From IMG/VR virus record IMGVR_UViG_3300010392_000358, positions 1-21,564 of that record: a stretch of 21,564 nt of DNA. The stretch is one strand, 5' to 3'. Made by a program: the position numbers and the translations under genes. Below, in pieces: positions 13,906 to 18,435 of the stretch. This DNA comes from a virus. The stretch's first letter is position 1, and the number at the start of each line of letters is the position of its first letter. The notes beneath the pieces were generated by a model. That model was not told the DNA's origin, did not search any database, and saw only the letters and a list, made by a program, of their open reading frames with translations.

Positions 13906-14268
13906 ATGAAGAAGTTTGAAGATCAGATTGCGTTCTGGGCGAGGGCAGGGGCGGCCGCTAACGGCACAATTGTCTTGACCCTGATCAGCGCGGCAGCCGG
14001 GTTTAGCGCGGACTGCGGAAGTTTTTCGGGTATTCTGCTTGGTCTGATCAAGTTCCCAGCGATCGGCTTCTTGGCCGGGCTGGCTGGGGAGGCTCTTTTT
14101 GGGCTGTCGTTGCGAATTGAGGCCTATCACGGCGGGAGCCGAACGGTTGGTGAAGCCGTTGCCGGGGTTGGCGGTGCAAGTGCTATAGCCGTTTGCTGGT
14201 TTAATGCGGTGCTGCACGCCTGGAATGCCGATAGTCTTGCTGAGCTTTTTGAGGCGGCCTGCCCCTAA
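13906..14268 (+). CDS. Small three-helix membrane protein linked to hicAB
   Basis: I do not recognise this 120-aa protein. It begins with a short charged segment (MKKFEDQIAFWAR) and then shows three hydrophobic stretches at about residues 16-34, 43-67 and 84-104, rich in Ala, Gly and Leu. An EAYHGG loop separates helices two and three. The C-terminus is short and acidic. It starts six bases after the hicB stop, on the same strand, so it is very likely cotranscribed with the toxin-antitoxin pair. Membrane proteins in such lysogen-expressed units sometimes exclude other phages, but nothing in the sequence proves that here. Confidence 0.75.
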   Translation: MKKFEDQIAFWARAGAAANGTIVLTLISAAAGFSADCGSFSGILLGLIKFPAIGFLAGLAGEALFGLSLRIEAYHGGSRTVGEAVAGVGGASAIAVCWFNAVLHAWNADSLAELFEAACP

Positions 14269-14272
14269 CCCC

Positions 14273-14566
14273 TTAGCCAAACAGGTCGCCACGACCGGCG
14301 CGGTGAAAGGCCTCTTCCCAGCCCTTGGCGAGGCGCTCGTCGCGCTCAGCGGCGGCGGCGGTGCTACAATCGAACATCCAGAGCCAGCTCTTTTTAAGGG
14401 CTGGCTCTTCTTCTGTGAATGGGCAAACGCTGCGAGGTTGTTTCGCCAGCACCGCGCCTGCGCCCGAGTAGAGGGCGAGAACGCTCGATTGCTTTTCTCT
14501 AGCGAGGGCTGCCCACCCTTGCCAGTCGTCTCGGTCTGGGCAAGGGTCATTGTGGTGGCTTCCCAT
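14273..14566 (-). CDS. Hypothetical 97-aa phage protein
   Basis: I recognise no family. The protein begins MGSHHNDPCPDRDDWQGWAALAREK and ends DERLAKGWEEAFHRAGRGDLFG, a helical basic tail with a pattern (aKGWeea...G) seen in several small phage proteins. It is the last gene of a leftward operon (15986 to 14273) and overlaps its upstream neighbour by 20 bases. Its stop lies four bases from the convergent stop of the membrane protein gene, leaving no room for a terminator between them. Confidence 0.65.
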   Translation of the reverse strand: MGSHHNDPCPDRDDWQGWAALAREKQSSVLALYSGAGAVLAKQPRSVCPFTEEEPALKKSWLWMFDCSTAAAAERDERLAKGWEEAFHRAGRGDLFG

Positions 14567-14846
14567 CTTCTTCGCTTCCTATGGTGAAAAGCACGCCGCT
14601 CGCCGTCTTGAGCAGCACCGAGGCCTCAAAGGGCGTCATGGTGATCACTCGATCCAGCGCGTCGAGATCCAGCGCGATCTTGCCGCTGTTCTGCCACTCC
14701 AGGCGCATAGCGCCGGCCAGGCGATGGGTCAGCTCGAGCAGGCCCTCAAGGGTCAGCTCCATGAGATCCTCTTGCTCCTCGCGGGTCCAACGCCTGAGCG
14801 TTAGGGTGTCGCCGTTGGATGCGATCATATATTCGCATGGGCTCAT
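14547..14846 (-). CDS. Hypothetical 99-aa phage protein
   Basis: No family is recognised. It starts MSPCEYMIASNGDTLTLRRWT and is acidic and helical in the middle (REEQEDLMELTLEGLLELTHRLAG, quoted as MELTLEGLLELTHRL). It ends with a strand-like ASVLLKTASGVLFTIG. The start codon shares one base with the upstream stop (TAATG), and GGAGG lies seven bases before it, strong evidence that it is a real, coupled gene. The function is probably early or regulatory by position only. Confidence 0.75.
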   Translation of the reverse strand: MSPCEYMIASNGDTLTLRRWTREEQEDLMELTLEGLLELTHRLAGAMRLEWQNSGKIALDLDALDRVITMTPFEASVLLKTASGVLFTIGSEEDGKPPQ

Positions 14847-15370
14847 TAAAAGGCCTCCGCAAGCGGCCGGATAGGGGGCAAGCCCCGCGATTGGCGGTGG
14901 ACATTGCCGCGCTGGACGAGCTGGTGAGCCGTGAGGCCGTGCAGGTTCTCAAGGCAATAAAGGCCCGGCTTAACATCCTCATCGACTCGCAGGCCTTGCC
15001 CCTCCAGCCATGCCTTAAGGGCGGCGAAGGGGTCGGCGGCGGCTTTTGTGCCGAGCGGCTTGGCGCGCTCTTCCGAGAGCGGTTGGCCGTGGATCAGCTC
15101 GAAGGCCAGGGCGTAGGTGTCGCCATAGCGCGAGCGAAGAGCGTCAACCTGGCCGCTGCTCAGCTTGTTGATCCGCGCCGTCTCAGCACGATTTGAGCTC
15201 AAGGCGAGCTGATAAAGCACCGAGGCGATCCGCTTAAAAGAATAGGCGCTGCGCCGCCCTCGGTTGATTGCCAAGGTCTGGCGGCGGGTGGTCAGGTGAT
15301 CGGTCAGCTTGCGAATGATTTGGCGGCGCTTTCGGTCGGCCGCGCCGTTTTGTTCGGCTTTTTGTTGCAT
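14846..15370 (-). CDS. Hypothetical 174-aa basic phage protein
   Basis: No family is recognised. The N-terminal third is strongly basic (DRKRRQIIRKLTDHLTTRR, then NRGRRSAYSFKRI), suggesting nucleic-acid contact. The middle reads LSSGQVDALRSRYGDTYALAFELIHG, and the C-terminus holds WLEGQGLRVDEDVKPGLYCLENLHGLTAHQLVQRG (key pieces PGLYCLENLHGLTAHQ). The ATG at 15370 follows GGGGAGGGG at good spacing and lies 26 bases after the small membrane peptide gene. The stop overlaps the next gene. It belongs to the same leftward operon. Confidence 0.75.
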   Translation of the reverse strand: MQQKAEQNGAADRKRRQIIRKLTDHLTTRRQTLAINRGRRSAYSFKRIASVLYQLALSSNRAETARINKLSSGQVDALRSRYGDTYALAFELIHGQPLSEERAKPLGTKAAADPFAALKAWLEGQGLRVDEDVKPGLYCLENLHGLTAHQLVQRGNVHRQSRGLPPIRPLAEAF

Positions 15371-15396
15371 GGTTTTCCCCTCCCCAAAAATGGTGA

Positions 15397-15507
15397 CTAG
15401 TAAGTCGCGGCGGCTTGAATAACGATCGCTTCAATGATCCCAGCCAAAACCCCCGCAACAATTGCGGCAGCTAAAATCCCTGAAAGGATTTGCTTGGCGG
15501 CGTTCAT
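15397..15507 (-). CDS. 36-aa single-helix membrane peptide
   Basis: This short gene codes MNAAKQILSGILAAAIVAGV, continuing LAGIIEAIVIQAAATY. It is almost entirely hydrophobic from residue 7 to 32, forming one membrane-spanning helix. Its ATG overlaps the stop of the preceding gene as ATGA (15504-15507), and the next gene starts 26 bases after its stop with its own strong ribosome site. That tight fit makes it a real gene although it is very short. Candidate roles are a membrane-acting regulator, an exclusion peptide or a small holin-like peptide; none can be shown from sequence. Confidence 0.7.
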   Translation of the reverse strand: MNAAKQILSGILAAAIVAGVLAGIIEAIVIQAAATY

Positions 15508-15986
15508 AGGCTGGCTTCCTGGCGGACGGCGCTCTCAACGTCTTTGATCTCGCGGATTGAGGTCTCGATCAGGGCGATCAGGGCCAGGCCTTCTTGGCGC
15601 GAGATATCGCTGCCCCCAGAAGAGTTTTCGTCCTTGGCCTGCAAAAGAGCCGAGGCAACGTTGCCGAAGGCCCCGTCGGCCTGGAGCTTCTCGAGAAACA
15701 CATCACCAATCGGTTTTTTGGGGGCGGCCTGGCCGGTTAGGGCTTCGAGCTGCGAGCGATAGACGTCAAACAAAGGCGTCTCACCTGTTTTCTGAAATGT
15801 CGCCGTGTCGAGCAGCAGGGCCAGGCTCATCGGCGGGCTGTCGGGGCGCTCCGGGTTTCCCCAGGCGTAAACACTGCCCTCGGTGCGCGAGGTCACCAGT
15901 GCGGCGATCTTGGTGCCGAGGATCTGCAAGACCCGGTGCATTGCGCCCGAAAGCGTGCCGGGGTCGGCTTGGTGCTGCAAAGTCAC
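15504..15986 (-). CDS. Hypothetical 160-aa phage protein
   Basis: No family is recognised. It starts with GTG (MTLQHQADPGTLSGAMHRVL), and the ATG at residue 16 is an alternative. The composition is soluble and helical: MSLALLLDTATFQKTGETPLFDVYRSQLEALTG (key piece LFDVYRSQLEALTG) in the middle and EGLALIALIETSIREIKDVESAVRQE at the C-terminus. It is the first gene of the leftward operon ending at 14273 and overlaps the start of the 36-aa membrane peptide gene by four bases. Confidence 0.7.
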   Translation of the reverse strand: MTLQHQADPGTLSGAMHRVLQILGTKIAALVTSRTEGSVYAWGNPERPDSPPMSLALLLDTATFQKTGETPLFDVYRSQLEALTGQAAPKKPIGDVFLEKLQADGAFGNVASALLQAKDENSSGGSDISRQEGLALIALIETSIREIKDVESAVRQEASL

Positions 15987-16038
15987 TGTGAAAAACTCCA
16001 GCGGTTGAAATGGAATGGTGCTGCCCCAATGTGAAAAG

Positions 16039-16061
16039 CTCTCCCCATAACAACGGGAGAG
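16039..16061 (+). promoter_or_regulatory. Hairpin enclosing the ribosome site of the 16068 gene
   Basis: CTCTCCC (16039-16045) and GGGAGAG (16055-16061) pair perfectly around a nine-base loop. GGGAGAG is also the ribosome site of the plus-strand ORF starting at 16068, six bases downstream. On the other strand the stem is followed by CTTTTC, so it could also be a weak terminator after the Cro-like gene. The same arrangement is found before the gene at 18029. Confidence 0.55.
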
Positions 16062-16067
16062 CGAAGC

Positions 16068-16235
16068 ATGACGGCAGAGCAGGAAGGCGTTGAAACAGAC
16101 ACGGCGGCACTGGCCGCCTTAGCGCGAGAGCTCGCCGAGAAACACCCCGGCAAAAGAGATCTATTCGAAGGCTTGGCCGAGCTCGCCGAAATCATTGGGC
16201 GCACTCCAGATAGTCCGCCGCAAAGCGGGCTGTGA
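16068..16235 (+). CDS. Small 55-aa helical protein
   Basis: This short ORF codes MTAEQEGVETDTAALAALAR, then ELAEKHPGKRDLFEGLAELA and a short Pro-rich tail. The central part is a strongly amphipathic, Glu/Ala/Leu-rich helix. Its ribosome site is GGGAGAG six bases before ATG, identical in sequence and spacing to that of the XRE gene at 18029, and it lies in a hairpin. It is convergent with the Cro-like gene, whose stop is 14 bases away, and is oriented with the repressor. No family is recognised. The opposite strand here is low-complexity, which favours this reading, but the gene is short enough to remain uncertain. Confidence 0.5.
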   Translation: MTAEQEGVETDTAALAALARELAEKHPGKRDLFEGLAELAEIIGRTPDSPPQSGL

Positions 16236-16249
16236 GGCGGGCTTTCAAG

Positions 16250-16462
16250 TCAGGCATTGACGGCCTCGTCGATCTGAAAGGCGGCCGGGATAATCCGCTC
16301 GAGCTGGACGATCGTTTCTTTTGTTGGGTTCCAGCCAGGCAGATCCATGGCGCGAAGGGTCGTTTTATTGATCCCTGCCTCGGTCGCAAGGCGGGTGAAG
16401 CCCCAACTCTTGTGGGTCTTGAAAGCCCGAATGCGCTCTATAGTGCGTTCTGTGTCAGTCAT
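16250..16462 (-). CDS. Cro-like small HTH regulator
   Basis: This 70-aa protein starts MTDTERTIERIRAFKTHKSW and has a phage helix-turn-helix: WGFTRLATEAGINKTTLRAM, then GWNPTKETIVQLERIIP. The 'LA..AGI.k.TLR......W.Pt..Ti..LE' pattern is typical of small phage XRE regulators. It diverges from the CI-like gene across a 93-base region with three operator-like sites, the cro/cI layout. No ribosome site precedes the ATG at 16462, and a TTGACA/TATTCT promoter would start transcription at or next to the A of ATG. The mRNA may therefore be leaderless. It likely opens the leftward early operon. Confidence 0.85.
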   Translation of the reverse strand: MTDTERTIERIRAFKTHKSWGFTRLATEAGINKTTLRAMDLPGWNPTKETIVQLERIIPAAFQIDEAVNA

Positions 16463-16468
16463 GCGACA

Positions 16469-16496
16469 AGAATATGCAATATAATGCACATGTCAA
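16469..16496 (-). promoter_or_regulatory. Leftward early promoter before the Cro-like gene
   Basis: On the minus strand the -35 box TTGACA (16491-16496) is followed by 16 bases and TATTCT (16469-16474). Transcription would begin at about 16462, the first base of the Cro-like start codon. Operator site 16475-16488 fills the spacer between the two boxes, so a bound repressor would block RNA polymerase. Confidence 0.6.
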
Positions 16497-16560
16497 CACG
16501 AAAGGTGCAAAAAGATGCAGGTGAGTTTTTTGGTAAATGGTGACAGTGTATAGATATGCA
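16475..16560. promoter_or_regulatory. Left operator cluster: TGCA-N6-TGCA sites
   Basis: Two perfect sites, TGCA-ATATAA-TGCA (16475-16488) and TGCA-AAAAGA-TGCA (16506-16519), begin 31 bases apart. A third with one mismatch, TGTA-TAGATA-TGCA (16547-16560), begins 41 bases further and covers the CI-like start codon. Spacings of about three and four helical turns place them on one face of the DNA. They lie between the divergent Cro-like and CI-like genes, as in lambda operators. Confidence 0.75.
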
Positions 16561-17302
16561 AATATACGATCCCGAAACACGTCGTGAGGCGCTGCGGCGC
16601 TTTATTGAGGCCAACAAGATCAAGGTTACCGTTTGGTGCCGCGAGGCGGGTGTCAGTAACGGCAGCGTGCGGGCCTTTCTAAAAGGCGACAGCAACTCGC
16701 TCACAGACAAAACGCTGACCAAGCTTGCTGGTGCGAGCGGCGTAAGTGTAGGTGTGTTGACGGGTGAGGCCGAGGCCCTAAGTCGCGCCCAGGACGGGGC
16801 GCGGCAGCTTGAAAACGCCTTTACTGACCGGGAGGTTATCAAGGCCGTCGTCGAGCAGATGAAAGGCAGCGGTAGAACGGTCCCGGTTTACAGCGCGGCG
16901 GTTTGCGACCCCGCCTGTGGAACTGCTGGGCTTGTTCATGCGGCAGCTCTTTTCATTGACCGGCAAAGCGAAAGCGCCAGGGCTAATATGGTGGTGGGGC
17001 TGGAGAGCTTTAAGACGGCGTTTATCTTTAGTGTTGCAGGGAACGCAATGTCACCGCGCTACGAGGCAGGTGAGGGGGTGGCAGTTGCGAGCGACCCCTT
17101 GATTGAGCCGGGGGATCACGTCCTTTTTGGCCTTAAGGATCCTGTTGGCGCGTCGCTCTTTGCGCGCTTTGACGGTGAGGGCGAGGGGCAGGCTTCCTTT
17201 CATCAGTATGGGCCGGGGAGTGGTCGTGACTTTCAGGTCGGATCTGAGCTAATTGGTGAGCGCCTAAAGGTTATTGAAGGCGCGCAGCTCCTCGGGCTCT
17301 AG
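16556..17302 (+). CDS. CI-like phage repressor with degenerate S24 domain
   Basis: This 248-aa protein has an N-terminal helix-turn-helix (about residues 20-70: KVTVWCREAGVSNGSVRAFL, then LTDKTLTKLAGASGVSVGVL). A linker follows, then a C-terminal LexA/CI peptidase S24-type fold with AFIFSVAGNAMSPRYEAGEG, then PGDHVLFGL. In this family the nucleophile Ser lies in G-D/N-S-M; here the position is Ala164 (GNAMSP). The Lys of the usual V-K-R is Ala203 (LFARF). It should therefore dimerise but not self-cleave. No clear ribosome site precedes the ATG at 16556. It probably maintains lysogeny by binding the TGCA-N6-TGCA operators on both sides. Confidence 0.88.
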   Translation: MQIYDPETRREALRRFIEANKIKVTVWCREAGVSNGSVRAFLKGDSNSLTDKTLTKLAGASGVSVGVLTGEAEALSRAQDGARQLENAFTDREVIKAVVEQMKGSGRTVPVYSAAVCDPACGTAGLVHAAALFIDRQSESARANMVVGLESFKTAFIFSVAGNAMSPRYEAGEGVAVASDPLIEPGDHVLFGLKDPVGASLFARFDGEGEGQASFHQYGPGSGRDFQVGSELIGERLKVIEGAQLLGL

Positions 17303-17316
17303 CGAACGCCGTTCGC
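17302..17316. repeat. Dispersed 15-bp palindrome, copy 2
   Basis: GCGAACGCCGTTCGC begins at the last base of the CI-like stop codon and lies in the 256-base gap before the next gene. It is identical to the copies at 2578, 18395 and 19858. Confidence 0.9.
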
Positions 17317-17324
17317 GGGTTAGT

Positions 17325-17342
17325 TGATTACCATAGTAATCA
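17325..17342. other. Perfect 7-4-7 inverted repeat after the repressor gene
   Basis: TGATTAC, CATA, GTAATCA form a perfect A/T-rich inverted repeat eight bases beyond the 15-bp palindrome. It could be a protein-binding site or part of a weak terminator with the palindrome; no T-run follows. Confidence 0.55.
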
Positions 17343-17356
17343 TTGCGTCCCATGGG

Positions 17357-17385
17357 TTGACAGCCTTTTTGCAACCCCCTAATGT
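17357..17385 (+). promoter_or_regulatory. Candidate promoter for the second S24-like gene
   Basis: TTGACA (17357-17362), 17 bases, TAATGT (17380-17385). The -35 is perfect and the -10 weak. It lies within a GGGTTG/CAACCC inverted repeat (17354-17377). The remaining gap to 17558 shows no convincing gene. Confidence 0.4.
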
Positions 17386-17558
17386 TCGCGCCAAGATCCT
17401 ACTCGCAAGAGGCGGGCGGGATCGGGGGTTCCGTTACCACACAGACCCCCAATCGACCCTTTCCCAGAATGGGCCAGCCTTAACCATCGGTCATGAGCCG
17501 AAGGACAAGGCCCACGCCGCGCGAGCTCGCGCGGGAACTAAATGGGGAAGGGTAGGAA

Positions 17559-17927
17559 GTGAAGTCAAGCCAAGCTGGCGATTTTAAAGCCATAAGAACC
17601 CACCCGGCGCGACCGCTCGCGTCGGGGTTGGAAAATATCACCATCATTAAAGCGCCCTGCAATGGGCTTGCGCCCCGCGTCGCGGCGGGGGAGATCGTTG
17701 CGATCGATCCAGGCCGGGCAGCGCAGGCGGGGGACGATGTTTTCATTCGGTGGCGAGGATATGAGCAAGGGCGCCTGGCGCGACTTGTGTGTCGCTGCGC
17801 TGGGGGTGCGGTGATCGGGGGGTTGAGGGGGCAGCCTTTAACGAAGGTCGAGCGCGGGCAATGCCTGGAGATCGTGAGGGTGATATCAATTTCACGATTG
17901 ATAATTCAGGGTCACAGCAAAATGTAA
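17559..17927 (+). CDS. Stand-alone degenerate S24-like protein
   Basis: This 122-aa protein starts with GTG (MKSSQAGDFK) after GGGGAAGGG. It has no helix-turn-helix but shows the core of a LexA/CI-type S24 domain: ITIIKAPCNGLAPRVAAGEI, then VAIDPGRAAQAGDDVFIRW, then GRLARLVCR. The alignment GDSMEP to CNGLAP puts Gly36 at the nucleophile Ser, and VKRL to LARL puts Ala74 at the catalytic Lys. It should be inactive as a protease but may still dimerise, perhaps with the neighbouring CI-like repressor. It could instead be a remnant of a second repressor that lost its DNA-binding half. It lies between the two operator clusters. Confidence 0.7.
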   Translation: MKSSQAGDFKAIRTHPARPLASGLENITIIKAPCNGLAPRVAAGEIVAIDPGRAAQAGDDVFIRWRGYEQGRLARLVCRCAGGAVIGGLRGQPLTKVERGQCLEIVRVISISRLIIQGHSKM

Positions 17928-17938
17928 AAATTAAAATA

Positions 17939-17983
17939 AGCATTTAAATGCACTTTCGCAGTTGACAGATGCAATAAAATGCA
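17939..17983. promoter_or_regulatory. Right operator cluster: TGCA-N6-TGCA sites
   Basis: AGCA-TTTAAA-TGCA (17939-17952, one mismatch, containing the perfect palindrome GCATTTAAATGC) and TGCA-ATAAAA-TGCA (17970-17983) begin 31 bases apart, exactly as in the left cluster at 16475/16506. The second site starts two bases after a perfect TTGACA (17962-17967), so it would cover a rightward promoter. That promoter has only a weak -10 (about 17985-17990). Confidence 0.7.
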
Positions 17984-17988
17984 CAATC

Positions 17989-18020
17989 CTCCCTCTCAAC
18001 AAACACACGTTGAAAGGGAG
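17989..18020 (+). promoter_or_regulatory. 5' leader hairpin enclosing the ribosome site of the XRE gene
   Basis: CTCCCT-C-TCAAC (17989-18000) pairs with GTTGA-A-AGGGAG (18009-18020) around an eight-base loop: an 11-pair stem with one mismatch. Most of the ribosome site GGGAGAG (18016-18022), six bases before the ATG at 18029, is in the stem. Translation is expected to depend on opening this hairpin. The 16068 ORF has the same design. Confidence 0.6.
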
Positions 18021-18028
18021 AGACCTCA

Positions 18029-18433
18029 ATGCCACACCCCACGGACAAGCACGTCGGCTTTCGGGTGCGCCAGCGGCGCATGAGCCAGCGGATCAGCCAG
18101 CCCAAGCTTGGCGCGGCCCTCGGCGTTTCGTTTCAGCAGGTCCAAAAGTATGAGAACGGCGCCAACCGGATCGGCGCCTCTAACCTCTACGGGATCGCTA
18201 AAGCCCTAAAGGTCGAGGTCGGGTATTTCTTCGACGGCCTTGAGGAAACCGGCAACGGCAAAACTCTCGACGCCTTCACCGACCCGCACCTCCTGCGCCT
18301 CGGCGGGTGCTGGGCTTGGATCCCCGACAAAATCCGCAAGCACCTGATCGGCCTCGCCGAAGCCGCCGCCCGCGCGTCAGGCTGGCCCGGCCCCGCGAAC
18401 GCCGTTCGCGAAGAGCCAAGAGGGGAGGGCTGA
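18029..18433 (+). CDS. XRE-family transcriptional regulator
   Basis: This 134-aa protein has an N-terminal helix-turn-helix at about residues 8-70: VGFRVRQRRMSQRISQPKLG, then LGVSFQQVQKYENGANRIGA, then LYGIAKALKVEVGYFFDGL. This is a form very common in alphaproteobacterial regulators. The C-terminal half is helical and of unknown role. It opens the rightward operon beyond the second operator cluster, so by position it could be a CII- or Cro-like early regulator. Its leader hairpin covers the ribosome site. One copy of the 15-bp palindrome lies near its 3' end, where it is read as A-N-A-V-R. The next gene starts two bases after its stop. Confidence 0.88.
   Translation: MPHPTDKHVGFRVRQRRMSQRISQPKLGAALGVSFQQVQKYENGANRIGASNLYGIAKALKVEVGYFFDGLEETGNGKTLDAFTDPHLLRLGGCWAWIPDKIRKHLIGLAEAAARASGWPGPANAVREEPRGEG
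18395..18409. repeat. Dispersed 15-bp palindrome, copy 3
   Basis: GCGAACGCCGTTCGC lies in frame within the 3' end of the XRE gene, 26 bases before the ATG of the ParB-like gene. With flanking bases it extends to 17 bp. GAGGGGAGGG follows before the start codon, as with copy 4. Confidence 0.92.
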
Positions 18434-18435
18434 TC

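Noticed and set aside
13165-14550. Long minus-strand open frame (461 codons) opposite hicA, hicB and the membrane protein
   Set aside because: The plus strand codes textbook HicA and HicB with promoter and ribosome sites; the antisense frame shows no family features.
17420-17455. GGGGGT/ACCCCC inverted repeat as a terminator after the repressor gene
   Set aside because: The stem is short with a long loop and no T-run follows on either strand.
17324-17587. Plus-strand open frame of 87 codons between the CI-like and S24-like genes
   Set aside because: No ribosome site, no domain features, and it contains the inverted repeat, promoter-like and G-rich elements of an intergenic region.
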